Positions 12,401 through 24,009 of a stretch of 64,000 nucleotides of DNA are shown piece after piece. This stretch comes from Sebastes aleutianus (lineage: Eukaryota; Chordata; Actinopteri; Perciformes; Sebastidae). The translations under genes and the position numbers were made by a program. The notes under the pieces are model-generated. The model made no database searches. It was not told the origin of the DNA and was given only the letters and a program-made list of their open reading frames with translations. Position 1 is the first letter of the stretch; the number at the start of each line of letters is the position of its first letter. The stretch lies in the NCBI GenBank assembly GCA_916700875.1, contig CAKAKS010000039.1, forward strand, positions 27,498,315 through 27,562,314, read 5' to 3'.

Positions 12401-15400
12401 TTTTTTCCCTGGGGGACCGAGTACCCTGTATAGGCCTTCTACTTCTGCATGTTCTTCCTCATTTCTTTTTTTTTTATCTACATGTGTCTCTGTCCTCAGG
12501 GCTTTCTGTCGGACCTGCTGGAGAAGGCTAACAGACACTACGATGACAAGAAGCTCCAGGAGTACACACAGACCATAGTAAGACACACACACACACACAC
12601 ACACATATGGAATCACAGATGTACAGTATAATTGGACAGTTCTCACTATTCTGTCGGGCTAAACTTCATGCTCAGTATCAGGAACGTAAGATTAGCATTT
12701 TTATATATTTTTACCAAAACAGAAGGCTCAGGGGGGGGGGCACAAATGAGCAGGGCGATTCTAGGATCAGATCTTTTGGAGGGACACAAATCAAGTGGGG
12801 GTTTGGGTGTCCTCCCCCAGGAAATTTTGAGCATCATACACTTCATTTCCTGCATTCTGGTGAATTTTTATGCGCCATTTTCTGCCTTTTTCCCTTGCCA
12901 AAAGCTGGCCTAAATTTGGAGCGTAATTTAGCCTCCTTCCCCAACAAATTAAATTTACATGGTTGTTACAAATAGATTCCGTGTTTTTTTTTTTGTTTCA
13001 TATGATACCATGATATCTTCACTAGCTAGCTTTAAGATTGAGCCCGCTACAACCTCTTAAAGACACTAATGTCAGCCGGGATCGCCGTTGATCCCGTGGG
13101 TCTTTGGGGTTTGATAATTATTTTTTTGGGGTAAAAAGAGTCTAAATTGCCAATACAAATAAGATACTGATTTTGCATTGTTTCTCAAAGTAGTAAAAAA
13201 TAACTAAAAATGGCTGAACGACTGTAATGTAAAAAATATAATATCGGAAAAACAGCAATGAATCCTACAGAAGTATTGTGAGCCATATGCAGTCTTCATG
13301 AAAGGTATATGTCAGGTGTCGGTCTGGCCTGGAGGACCTCTGAGGCCTACCGTGTCGGTGGCAGCGCCTTGGCGATGTGCGGCTGAGTGGTCTTGACCTA
13401 TCGTGTCCTGCAGGTTGTGTGATTACAGCACAGATGTGATAACATCTGCTTCTTCCTGGAAGCCCCAAAGCTGACCTGACCTGCTTTTCTGAAGCAGTTT
13501 CCTCAACACACTACTCCTAGATACACTCGGCCATTATTGTTTCTGTATGCCTTTCAAGGGAAGATAGCAAGTTGATCAGAGATTTTGCCAAATAAATAAA
13601 TACATATGCATCAATACTATTCAGGTCCTGCTGTTTCTGTGTCAACAAATCTGCCATGTGATGAATGGTTTCATATGAAGTATATGTGCAATAACAATAT
13701 GTACAAATATAGAGTGCTCCAGGGATGGCATATTTTTTTAGGCCAATCAAGAAGTTAGCATCGCCCTGGTTCCCTCGAAAACCCATTCAAAAAAAACATT
13801 GACTTCCAGACGAGGGAACCTCATTTCTGGGTTTTGGACTCATTCCTGTAGCACTCTATAAGAAGCCCACCTTTAACTTTTCTTTAAGAGAAAACGTAAT
13901 ATTTAATAAAATCTAATTTTGCATAAATCTCCCTCTAAAAAGAGAGAATGTTTAGGTTATTATTCTGTAAAGAAATCACCATTGACTGCATCGGCTGAAA
14001 AGTCCCTTTACTGGTCCTCTGCTAAACATCTAGAACTATGAAAGAAGGTTGTGGATGTATAATGGAGGTAGAAACTTTATGGCTGTCCATTCTATTTCTC
14101 AGTCAATGAAATTCACGGGACCATATTGGCGTTCATCTTGACAGCATATACCTATAAAAAAACTTTCTTTCATTCTCTCTCCTCTGTCCCATCCTATCTC
14201 TGCTCTGCTTCCACTTTGTAGCTCAGGATGTTTGATCTGAATGGAGATGGGAAGTTGGGCCTGTCAGAGATGGCAAGGTAATGTGCAATTTGACTTGCTT
14301 CTGTTCACTATATAAATGTTGAAACACACTGCCCGCAGATTTTCTTACATCAATGGATTTGAATAAGTCCTTTTCTCCCACAGGCTTCTCCCTGTTCAGG
14401 AGAATTTCTTACTCAAATTCCAGGTATGGAACAAAGATAGTGCAGAAATTTTTTTTCATGCAAAACAAAATGTCTGCATTATACACTCTGAAGCACGTAC
14501 TATAGTGTAGCCATGGTTGAGTTTTGTCTTACTGTGACTTCTACTTATTTGGCAATTTTGTAGTCTGATAATCAAAGTCAAACCTTAATTTTACAGGGTG
14601 TCAAGTTGAGCTCTGAGCAGTTCAATGCCATCTTCACATTCTATGACAAGGTAGGTGACATTTTTGTTCAAGGTGGCATATATATACACACACCAGCTAC
14701 TTTATTACACTTGTTCAACTTCTCTTAACGCAAATATCTAATCAGCCAATCACATGGCAGCAACTCAATGCATTAGGCATGTAGACAAAATCAAGACGAT
14801 ATGCTGAAGTTCAATTTGGCATGACCGCATGGATCCACCCTGCCTTGTAGCAGCGGTTCAGGCTTCTGCTGGTGGCGTAATGGTGTGGGGGATATTTTCT
14901 TGGCACACTATGGCAGCATTTTAAAGGTTATATATATATGAGCCAGCAGGGGGCGACTCCGGAAATTCTGTTCTGTATTCTGAGCAAAATTAGTATTTAC
15001 TACAATGCTCGACAGTAACATTTGGACACTTCTTCATTCATATTTAATCAGAGACAGTCAACAAAAATGATTGTGTTGGCAACAAATACATCCCCCATGA
15101 GTCTTAGCCATGGGGGGACTGTTAAAAGATCATGGGAGTTGTTGATGAATGCTAATGAAATGATTGTTTTATCTTGGTTAGAATAACAAGGTATGTTAGT
15201 AGTAGATACAAATTGAATTACTAAAATGCTAATGTGGTTGGAGGACTTGGGGAATGTACAGTAGTGTTTATTTACACTGTAAAATAAGAGCAAAATGAAA
15301 AACAGAGCTAGAAAAAAAAAAGTGTCTAGACTCTTGAGTCAAGTTGTCTGGATGACTCAGCACTGTTTGTCTGGAGTTTCCCTTTTTGTAAAATCATGAA

Positions 15401-18400
15401 TATGCAAGTTCCTTGTTTTGTACCTAGGGCGCTCCCCAACTACCTAGGGAAATGAGTCAAGCTTGGCACACCTGTCCCTTTGTGTCCAGCTCAGGGTGGT
15501 TGAGCAGTGTTTCAGTGAATGGCTTCATTTGCCACATTAGCAGTAGATTGGTGGGGAGGGACTACAGGGAGCGATACGATAAAACACAGACGAGAACAGA
15601 GCAGAGTTACGGGGGAGGGTTGTACATCTGCTAAATCATTTTTTGTTTATGATATCTTTTGAGTTTTAGTCAGCCTGAGGGACCGGCTATAACCTAGGTA
15701 GCTATAAGAAGGCTGACTCAATTCTTGAGGAAATACTCAGCTTGATGTGGCAAAGCACCCGTGCAAATATGCAGCCATCTTTTGAGTACAGTATGTAGTA
15801 TGTTTACAGTAAACTACCAAATATATAACATATATACTATTATCCAGCATGGATACTACAATGATTGATTTTTTAGTAAAAAGAAAACATGCTTCCTCTG
15901 TATTTGTAAAGTTGGTAACACTTTACAATAACCATCATTTATAAAAGGTAAATTGATAGTTAATTCAATTTAGTTAATAGTTATTTTACTATTAGCAAAC
16001 AATGAAATGATAATTAATAATGTTTACTAATTATGAGTAATGCTATAATTTGTTATTTTGTTATTGTTGCACATACTACAACACATTATAAACTATATTA
16101 AAAGTATTTGTTAATGATTGCAAAATGATTTGTAAAGAAATTGTTTATAAAACATCTATAAACATTACATAGATAGATGGAGCAGATATTTGTAACACTT
16201 TGTTAATGGTTATGACTGGTTTGTGAACCATCCATAAACATAATTTGGATGCTATTATAAAGTTGCTTATAATACCTCGTTAAATGGTTAATAAATACTA
16301 AAGCATTTATAAACATTATTTAGATAGATAGTTCGAATTTTGTCAATGGTTAATAATTGATTAGTGGTCCATCTATCTTTTTAATGTTTATAGATGTTTT
16401 ACAAACAATTTCCTAAAAGTTTACACTAATAATAATAAAAGCTAATACTTAATATATTATATAAAATGTTGTAATGTGTGCCACAATAAACTGTTAATAA
16501 ATAGTTTACTAATACAATCAGAATGTAAATGTTATTGTCTCTTATCAGCTATGATAGAATATATCATTTATAAACTAATCATGTTGTATTGCCCAAACTA
16601 ATGATAAAATAACAGAAATTATAGCATTACTAATAATTTGTAAACAGTAAAATAACTATTAACTAAGTTTAATTAACTATCAATTTACCATTTATAAATG
16701 ATGGTTATTATAACGTGTTACTGTGAAGTTTAAAAATGTTAATAATTGGCACTGTAATATTCTATATTTGTCTCTAACAATGAAATAATCTGAGAATATA
16801 ATTCCATGGCTACAAAACCTTGACGAAACTTTATTGGCACAAGGTCAAAATTTTCCAGAGCTTTTAGCCACACAGTATTTTCATCTGCCAATGAAGGAGT
16901 TGTGTCTAGAAGGTAACCCGCAAATTGGGAAATCTGGCAAAAAGTCTTGTGAGACTCACTGCCCGACGACCTATACTTACCTTAACTATTCGAGATCAAT
17001 GCCTTACCTTAACTATTCGAGCTCAATGCCTTACCTTAACTATTCAAGATCAATGCCTTACCTTAACTATTGGAGGTCAATGCCTTACCTTAACTATTCA
17101 AGGTCAATGCCTTACCTTAACTATTGGAGGTCAATGCCTTACCTTTACTATTCAAGATCAATGCCCTACCTTAACTATTCGAGATCAATGCCTTACCTTA
17201 ACTATTCAAGATCAATGCCCTACCTTAACTATTCGAGATCAATGCCTTACCTTAACTATTCGAGATCAATGCCTTACCTTAACTATTCGAGATCAATGCC
17301 TTACCTTAACTATTCAAGATCAATGCCCTACCTTAACTATTCGAGATCAATGCCTTACCTTAACTATTCAAGGTCAATGCCTAACCTTAACTATTCAAGA
17401 TCATTGCCTTACCTTAACTATTAGAGTTCAATGCCTTACCTTAACTATTCAAGGTCAATGCCTATCCTTAACTATTCGAGATCAATGCCTTCCCTTAACT
17501 ATTCAAGGTCAATGCCTAACCTTAACTATTCAAGATCAATGCCCTACCTTAACTATTTGAGATCAATGCCCTACCTTAACTATTTGAGATCAATGCCTAA
17601 CCTTAACTATTCAAGGTCAATGCCTAACCTTAACTATTCAAGATCATTGCCTTACCTTAACTATTCAAGATCAATGCCTTACCTTAACTATTAGAGTTCA
17701 ATGCCTTACCTTAACTATTCAAGGTCAATGCCTAACCTTAACTATTCGAGATCAATGCCTAACCTTAACTCTTTAAGGTCAGTGCTTAACCTTAACCATC
17801 TCACGAGACTTTCCCATCTCGTGGGTTACCTTCTAGACATGACTCAATGAAGGCCATGCGATATGGCTGAAAGCTCCACAAGATTTCCAGTAAGTTAATG
17901 TGCAAAGAACTTTTTGTCAAACTAGTATTTCCAAGGTCAATAACGAACCTTTAAGCTCAATATTCTTTATTTTGTTTTTGTTTCTTGCCACTGTGTAGGC
18001 CTTAGTTATTGGGGCATGTTCATGTCTCGGGTTGGACTGAAGGCAAGCACTCTCTAGCTCACTTGCAGAGGACAGGGTTGAATATTCAATTATAGATGAG
18101 CCACTGCGGTTCATTCATGTAGACTATCTCTGCGAATGGAGCACTACCATTTATGGGTGTAATTAGTTTCATCATTTCGTTATGAGCTGAGCCCCTGCAG
18201 CTGAAACACAGGCAGCTGCTGTCACTGGCGCTGCAGATCGCAGGCAGGGCAGAGTGCGGCCGGTCAGCTGAACGCTAACATGGCTCACAGTGCCACAGCC
18301 CCAAACCGTGCGAGGCCTTGAAAATATCTGAAGTTCAAGATGGCACGCAACTTAGACAGACCGGCTGATACCTGATGTGGCTCCGCTTTGCCATAACTCT

Positions 18401-20924
18401 GCAGAGTCGCAGGTCTTTCATCCTTAAAGTGAAAATAAATAGAATTCACACTTTATTCCCACGATCTGGGACACTTCAGTCGAGCTTTGTAAACATCAAA
18501 CAGCATCTCCCAAAGTAAAAAATAACACTGGCAAGCCACTCAAGCTCTGAAGTCATCTTGAGACCGAGCCTAGATGAACAGAACATGGTTTTGTTCCCCT
18601 TGCCAAGGGAACATTTCCAACAATTTGGACTTATTTTTTGGCAACAAACTCTAAACACTACTGTGAGACATAACTCATTAATTAGCAAAGTGGCTCCATA
18701 TTGACTTTACAGCTAACCCCCTTTACAGAGTTGTGAATGGGAAGTCTTTTTTAAATCGTCATTCAAGGATGGCCATTTGGCTGGTGCATTCATGATGGCT
18801 GCCGTACAATATTGCATGACGTTGAGCGGCAGAGCAGGACACACGAATCAGGAAGCTCAGAATCTAAATATAGCTGGTCCACGCTGTTTATGAAGGAATG
18901 CAGGATTTGTCTTGATGAAAACTAGAACAATCTGGTGTAATAGGCAGCTGCGTGTTGAGATGCAGTTTAAATGGCTGCAGTTTAATTATGTTTTGAAGTC
19001 TGCTCGCCGTCTCCAGATCATTTTAATGATCTTGTCGTTCCTTTCAGTCCTCTCTGAATGTTTTTTGGAGATGAAAATAACATTTGTGGTGTGTTTCTGT
19101 CAACGTCTTTCAGGATGGAAATGGCTACATTGATGAGCTGGAGTTGGATGCCCTGCTACGAGACCTTTACCAGACAAACAAGAAGGTGAGATGGCGGCCT
19201 TAGTGAAGGTTCACAGGCATTTTACCAGTACATACTTTCTCTCTGATCATTTCTGCTTCTACCAGCTGTTTACTCCCTGTGACTTCTGTGTATTATTAGC
19301 ATGCATCAGAACAGAAACAAACAAAAACAGAAATACACACCAAAAGACTGTATTTAAACATATCTCTTTAATACTACATGCTATGTCTGTATGATAGTTA
19401 CAATAATAGAAGTAGTGAACATGAACAAGCAGAGTGGCGTTGACTCCTCTGGTTCTTAGTGCTGCAAAAGCTCCGACAGCAATCAACAGCTTTATTGATG
19501 CCATCAAATGATTCAAGCTTATTAACTGTTTTATTATCTGCATTCAGGATGTGTATATTGGTGCAAGCCCTGACTGAGAGGTTGTTAAACCAGGGGTAAA
19601 ATCTTACGAGAGTCGAAGGTGCATTTGTGTGTCGGTGTGACATCACCTTTGTCTTGTTATCAGGACCAAAGTAATACAGAACTGCTTGAAATTCAAATGT
19701 ATAGGTCTCACATTCAGTTTAGTTGACATTTTGAGGATAACATTACATCACACACTACTACAACAATGTCAAGACACAAAATACAGTCCACTTGTTTTCA
19801 TTGTGGTCCTTAGCAAAGATATCTAAACATTATTAATATTAAATAATACATACAAATGTTAGAATTTAGTAACATTGAATTTCATTTTTATGCCTCCACG
19901 GCAGCGACAGCAGGTCGTCCGTACGGACCATTCTTGTATCTCCTGTAACACCTGGAGGGAATTTCTTAAAATTTGGTACAAATGTCCACTTGGACACAAG
20001 GATGAACTGATTGGATTTTGGCAGTCAGAGGTCAAAGATCAAGGTCACTGTAACCTCACGTCAACATCCCATTCTTGTGATATCTCTGGAATGCTTCGAG
20101 TGAATTTCTTCAATTTGGTACAAATGTCCACTTGGACTTAAGGATGATCTCATTAGAATTTGGTAATTCTAGTCATTGATAATACTGTACTATAATACTA
20201 CGGCTAACTAGCTCTACACTTAATTACAGTAACAATGCTGCTTATTCAGTACCAAAAAGTGAGCAATAAAAAACCCACAAGCTCTCGATGTTGGGGTCAT
20301 CTCCAAAAACAACAAAAGGAAGAAAAAAACAAAACTTTTTACACATCCTTCATTCCTTATTGCATCTTCTATGGATCATGAACTTGTACAAAAGTCAAAT
20401 TCCTTGTATGTGTACACATACTTGGCCAATAAAGTTGATTCTGATCCTGATTCTCACAGTTAGCATAGCAAGCTAGCTAAAGCTGATAAAATCTGATAGC
20501 CACAGTTGTAACATCAGATGGCCAAATCAGTAGTCGTTGGCTAAAAATGAGAGGCCTTCTTTTGTTTACCTCTTTTCTGCAATCAAGCACCCATTGTTTC
20601 AAAAATAACTATGAATTTGTGGTAAATATGTTATCATCAGTGTCAACTGTATATGTATTGTACGGTTGTACAAATAATCTGACTGTCCAGTAGGCTACTG
20701 TGAATTTAGCTCCAAATAATCAAGCATCTTGATTACTTCACTAGTTGTTGGCCTCTTCAGTTTTACCGACTCTATCATAACCCCCCCCCCACCTTTTTCT
20801 CGTTCAGGAGATGGACCTGAAGAACCTGACGGGCTACAAGGAAAGCATCATGAGCCTGTCCGACGGAGGGAAGCTCTACCGTGGAGAGCTGGAAATCGTC
20901 CTCTGCAGGGAGCCAATCCCGTGA
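3446..20924 (+). CDS. calb2: Calretinin (calbindin 2), exons 2-11; first exon lies before the window
   Basis: Ten coding exons, all with AG/GT borders and consistent phases: 3446-3522, 4610-4699, 6580-6660, 9628-9684, 12500-12577, 14222-14277, 14384-14423, 14597-14650, 19114-19185, 20808-20924 (TGA 20922-20924). They give about 240 residues; known calretinins are about 271, so only the first ~31 residues are missing. The product is a cytosolic EF-hand calcium buffer and sensor of neurons. Loops seen: end of EF1 (NGYIEGKE, exon at 3446), EF2 DKNKDGRIEMSE (4664-4699), EF3 DTDRSGYIEANE (9643-9678), EF4 DLNGDGKLGLSE (14234-14269), EF5 split over 14645-14650 and 19114-19143 (DK/DGNGYIDELE), and a degenerate EF6 in the last exon, as usual in this family. 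Segments such as QILPTEENFLLCFRQ and LLPVQENFLLKFQ match calretinin better than calbindin-D28k or secretagogin (from memory). Whether this is the a or b fish paralogue is not decidable here. Intron 9 (14651-19113) is packed with repeats. Confidence 0.95.
3570..4560. mobile_element. Probable non-autonomous fold-back element in calb2 intron 2
   Basis: The left part (3574-3680) contains CCGCCATTTTGGACTGAAA, which recurs inverted at 4476-4497; the surrounding bases match loosely (AAGAAGTGAAAGTCAATTGG against a similar stretch near 4525-4550). The left part is also found at 52780-52880, so this is a dispersed family. Ends are approximate. Confidence 0.55.
4716..4780. repeat. Scrap of a dispersed fish repeat
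   Basis: AGCTTAACATAAAGACTGG, just after calb2 exon 3, resembles the interior of the TTAA-flanked family also seen at 30185-30240. Confidence 0.4.
4795..6079. mobile_element. DNA transposon (non-autonomous) with terminal inverted repeats, calb2 intron 3
   Basis: The left end TGTGTCTGAAATCACTCACT and the right end (minus strand TGTGTCCGAAAACACTCAGT) are inverted copies, followed by further matches (CACTATATAGTG-like). No transposase frame is seen. A second element lies inside at 4889-5452. Confidence 0.65.
4889..5452. mobile_element. Nested element related to the MITE at 13708-13860
   Basis: It starts TATATTGAGTGCTACAGG and ends GGAGCACTCTATA, the same ends as the 153-bp MITE at 13708-13860. 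It also shares the interior GAGGGAACCAGGGTGATGCT and GTCTGGAAGTCAATGGGT. This copy is longer, with extra sequence in the middle. Confidence 0.6.
7534..7808 (-). mobile_element. tRNA-derived SINE, minus strand
   Basis: Read on the minus strand it begins GGGGCGGCTGTGGCTCAGAG, a box-A-like head, with a box-B-like GTTTGATCCCC about 50 bases on, and ends in a tail ATATAAATGCAAGTTCATT. A short direct repeat AAGTA flanks it. The same family occurs at 45986-46255. It is a retroposon, not a functional tRNA gene. Confidence 0.75.
10405..10862. mobile_element. Probable DNA element with short inverted ends, calb2 intron 5
   Basis: CCGTTCTCATTCTCAG at the left is mirrored by GAGTTGGGATGAGAATGTG at the right. 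A related right end occurs at 23528-23552. The interior has short direct repeats (GTGACGCCAAGGG, three times near 10752-10822). Confidence 0.5.
12583..12605. repeat. (CA)n microsatellite just after calb2 exon 6
   Basis: About 11 CA units starting six bases after the donor GT at 12578. Confidence 0.9.
12700..13110. repeat. Copy of a dispersed repeat (family also at 28480, 49000, 55090)
   Basis: Segments AGCGTAATTTAGCCTCCTTC and ACATGGTTGTTACAAATAGA, and a final part with GAGCCCGCTACAACCTC, match the other copies in this window. Borders are approximate. Confidence 0.55.
13708..13860. mobile_element. 153-bp MITE, calb2 intron 6
   Basis: The left end TATAGAGTGCTCCAGGGATG and the right end on the minus strand TATAGAGTGCTACAGGAATG form a 20-bp inverted repeat with two mismatches. 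The interior matches the nested element at 4889-5452 in opposite orientation. Confidence 0.75.
14686..14935 (+). mobile_element. Internally deleted Tc1/mariner-type transposon in calb2 intron 9
   Basis: The start CAGCTACTTTATTACACTTG and the following CAGCCAATCACATGGCAGCA resemble the 5' end of a well-known fish Tc1-like element (from memory). After a large deletion, a transposase piece is in frame at 14820-14921: HDRMDPPCLVAAVQ followed by GGVMVWGIFSWHT, the region before the third catalytic acid. Most of the transposase and the right end are missing. Confidence 0.7.
15915..16721. mobile_element. 807-bp near-palindromic MITE in calb2 intron 9
   Basis: The left end GTAACACTTTACAATAACCA and the right end (minus strand GTAACACGTTATAATAACCA) begin inverted arms that continue with gaps almost to the centre; for example ACATCTATAAACATTA is mirrored by TAATGTTTATAGATGT at about 16388-16403. 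It is extremely A/T-rich with no open frame. A truncated relative lies at 41282-41735. Confidence 0.75.
16815..17925. mobile_element. Fold-back element enclosing the 27-bp minisatellite
   Basis: The left arm has TGTCTAGAAGGTAACCC (16902-16918 region), then TGGGAAA and GTGAGA. The right arm has GGGTTACCTTCTAGACA (17823-17840 region) preceded by TTTCCCA and TCACGAG. Outward matches continue (AGCTTTTAGCCA against AGCTTTCAGCCA on the opposite strand), giving arms of roughly 110-150 bp. Outer limits are approximate. Confidence 0.65.
16970..17790. repeat. 27-bp minisatellite, about 30 units, calb2 intron 9
   Basis: The unit is ACTATTCGAGATCAATGCC plus TTACCTTA, total 27 bases, with variants (TTCAAG, TTGGAG, TTTGAG; GCCCTA, GCCTAA). 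Because 27 divides by three and the unit has few stops, two frames stay open and read as nine-residue repeats (YLNYSRSMP and TLTIRDQCL); these are not evidence of a protein. Confidence 0.95.
17926..19113. other. Rest of calb2 intron 9; no gene or repeat recognised
   Basis: Ordinary complexity, no long frame with family resemblance, no clear inverted or direct repeats. It looks unique. Confidence 0.5.
19880..20165. repeat. Dispersed repeat copy, calb2 intron 10
   Basis: ACAAATGTCCACTTGGAC and AGGATGAACTGATTGGATTT occur here and again at 45128-45345. In this copy the module ACAAATGTCCACTTGGAC is present twice, about 145 bp apart. Confidence 0.55.
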
Positions 20925-21610
20925 CTCTTCCCCCTCTCTCTCTTGTTGTTTATCATCATTTTCTCTGCCTGCCCCGCCCTGCTCTCCCGAGACCACGCCC
21001 ACATCCAGCTGCCTGGCAACAACATATACCAGGTGCATGTGCCAGACACCCCCTATCATTTCCCCAAGTTACAACATCAGAACGAATAAGTGCACCGTCA
21101 GCACGCAACAGCTCTTCCCCCTTAAACCCTCATTTTTCTGCCACCTGACCTCTGACCTCTACCCTAACCATGACCTGTCTGAAACCTCTACAGTAGCTTT
21201 TCACCTTCTCAAATCTCCACTATGTCCTACTATTTCTGACCTCATAAACGTCCATGCCATCCATGCTGTGCCTGACTTGCGACTCCTGACCAAAAGCCCA
21301 AACCCATTTTTCCACAGAAATAACCCGTTGATAACCCCTGATCCTTGACCCCGGCTTCATTGACCCCTCCATTCCCTCCCTCTTTCAACTTTGCATTACA
21401 TACAATATATAGTCAAACAAAACTGCAGACAGCTGTGTTTGAATTTATCTAATTTATAATCTGTGATGGAACTGGTATTGATTTTTTTCCGCCTCTCGTT
21501 TGTCCTGACGCCCTCTTGTTCCATTGCCATGATATCATTTTCATTTTCAATGTTTGTTTTTGGCTGATACTGTCAATTGAAAATATTAATAAAATGTCTT
21601 AAGATAAAAT
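20925..21610 (+). other. calb2: 3' untranslated region of calb2
   Basis: About 670 bases between the calretinin stop and the AATAAA hexamer. It is C/T-rich near the stop and A/T-rich at the end. Open frames across it overlap the last coding exon out of frame and carry no recognisable protein. The extent is inferred from the hexamer. Confidence 0.6.
21588..21593 (+). terminator. Polyadenylation signal AATAAA, calb2
   Basis: Canonical hexamer 664 bases after the calretinin stop, in an A/T-rich context. It is the first canonical one I see downstream. Confidence 0.65.
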
Positions 21611-23130
21611 CAGCTTTGACATCGTATGAACATGATTTCCCACCAGTGGTGGTTATGCCGATGGAAAGGATTACCTCCTGGACTTCCTCGTGCCTGACAG
21701 TCCGAATAATTCACAGCCATGCAACACTGTGTTATTCTCTCAAAGTTACATTTGCTGATTGCTTTCTGTTGTGCTGACCTTCTGCATACCAACTCGATTA
21801 TGTTATCAAGGCCTCCCAGCTTTAAACTGCTCCCTCGCCTTCAATACACTAGCGTAAGCATAAAAAGGATTAACGATGGATGCAATCACAACAAGAGCAA
21901 GATGGTGCACAATTTAAAGCAGAAAACCACTAAAACTGGAATCTGGTGTTGATGCTGGTTGTTGTGTTGAGCAACTTAACACCAGCAACTACAACTTCTA
22001 ATGCTTTCCGTGAAAATGTATTGCTTAGTGTGCATTAAGATGATAGAAATAATGTCTGTTTCACTGTAGCACTGACTCAGACAGCTTTATTTGCAGCGTG
22101 ATGTCTTTCTCCCAGTTGCATAATGAAAATGACTGAAAAACCAAGTAGAGTGATATTGCTGAGTCTGCACAGCAATGTACTGCAAGGCATTGCCTGTCTT
22201 TTCCCCTCGCGTGAATGAAATGAGGCAGCACAACAAAACATTTCTCCCCTCCCTTTGAGTTGCTGAAGCAAACCTGAACCGAAGCAAAAGCTGACCCTAA
22301 GTTCCAGTTACCATAAATTTAAAATCAGTTTCTAATGGATTTACAATTTAGCTCCCGTCATTCAGTTGGTCCCTGGGAAGTGAATTTATTTCAAGAGAAG
22401 CAGGCTTAAAACGTTTAATTGTCCATAAGATGAAACACTTGGGCTTACACAGCCCCAAATATGGAAATGCTTTTCAATAACATTCAAATGCAAATTGGGA
22501 AGCCTTTTAAATCTAACCGAGGTCTGATTTTTTAAATGTATAAATGACCAAAATAAATCTAAAAGGGAGATAAGCTGATCTGACATCACCCAAAAGGAAA
22601 AGGTGTGTCTCAGCTTCTGAGACCCCCAGGAAGAGCTGGAAGACATTGCTGGAGAGAGGACGTCTGGAATTCCCTGCTAAACCTGCTGCCCCTGTGACTC
22701 GGCCCCGGATAAGCAGAAGAAAATGGATGGTGTATACTAAAAAATATAAACTTTACCTTAACAATGATCTAAACTGACAAGCTAAAACATAATGGCTGAA
22801 ATTCTAGCGGTGCACAGGAAGCCTCCATCTTTTCCAGTTGAATCCAGAGTGGGAGGTATTCCCTGCTCCTGAGCTGAGATGTTACTCCTGACATAGTAGG
22901 ACAGGACATGATATTTCTCGTAAAAACCCTGTAATTGAGTTGACATGCTTTTAAAGGCATCTGAATAATACAGCAAGCACACAAGCTCCCATCTCAATGT
23001 GGAGCTGGTGCAAACCCACATCAATTAATCAGAGGCATTTAAATCTTTATATGACATGCAGCTGCTCAAGGAAAATGTGCAATAAAATTGCGATAAGAAT
23101 TTAGCTGATAAGAAGTCCTATTAATATTGT
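21611..23130. other. Intergenic DNA after calb2; nothing recognised
   Basis: No exon-like frame with family resemblance and no clear transposon ends were seen. Confidence 0.4.
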
Positions 23131-23552
23131 TTAAAGGAGACCTATTATGCTTTTGTGCTTTCCCCCTTTCCTTTAGTGTTATATCGTTTTTTGTGCATGT
23201 AAAAGGTCTGCAAAGTTACAAAGCCCAAAGTCCACTCAAAAGAGAGTTACTCTCCCCCACAGAAACACTGCTCCCTCCTGAACTGCCTGAAACGCCTGAA
23301 GTCCCGCCTTTTCTTCTGTAACGTGGTGATGTCACCAAGTAACACATTTGCACGCCTTTCAAACAAAGCTAGTTATTGCAGAGCTGGAGCGGAGTCCAAA
23401 AAGTTTGGTTTGGTTGACCAATCACAACAGAGCGTTTCAGAAAGAGGGTGAAAAGAGGAGCCGGTATGAAAAAAATAAAGCGTATTTTGAACATTAAAGA
23501 ATGTAAACATGTTTTAGCGGGATTTGACGAGTTGGGAGTGAGAATGTGTTGG
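23131..23552. mobile_element. Truncated TTAA element joined to another repeat end
   Basis: It starts TTAAAGGAGACCTATTATGC, similar to the end of the element at 38298-38813, and shares the interior AGAGCGTTTCAGA and ATGTAAACATGTT. The right end is lost; the last 30 bases (GAGTTGGGAGTGAGAATGTG) belong to the family at 10405-10862. Confidence 0.55.
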
Positions 23553-24009
23553 CAGGGGGGGTGCGAGGCCCTGCGAACTTGACTTGACTTGCATGAATCA
23601 CGGTCACACGCAGAAGCTATTCTAGTACAATCACAATACAATATCACAATAATGAGATTTCTTTCACAAGTAACACAGTCTCACTTTAAAGCGCAATTAA
23701 TATGCAGTAGATTTAGGAGTTGCTGTCTTGAATGTTATTAAAATCCAGAGCTAAAGAATTACATCATCTATATTTTTTTCTGTATTACATAAAAATCTAT
23801 TGAATGTCATTTAGGTTTAGCATCCACAAAGTTCCAGTTGCCGCGTGCACATTCCTCAGCCCGTCCTTTCACACACCTGCAGCTGCTCTGTGAGAAAGGA
23901 GGGTCCCTGCATCCCCGATGAAATCTAACAGCAGCACATCTCTCCCTCGCAAACGTGTACGCACAGCTATCTCGCTGTTTTTGACTTTTTTAATTACTGT
24001 TCGGTAGGC

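Noticed and set aside
12365..12646. Minus-strand frame over calb2 exon 6
   Set aside because: Antisense shadow of a calretinin exon and its adjoining CA repeat.
16834..17694. Open frames of 196, 211 and 87 residues made of nine-residue repeats
   Set aside because: They are the 27-bp minisatellite read in different frames; two frames are open at once and no start context, splice context or known protein supports them.
16970..17790. CRISPR-like array
   Set aside because: Units are directly adjacent with no unique spacers, and the genome is vertebrate.
20729..21348. Frames of 139 and 155 residues over the last calb2 exon and 3' UTR
   Set aside because: They are out of frame with the calretinin exon, are low in complexity (Ser/Pro-rich) and continue into the UTR.
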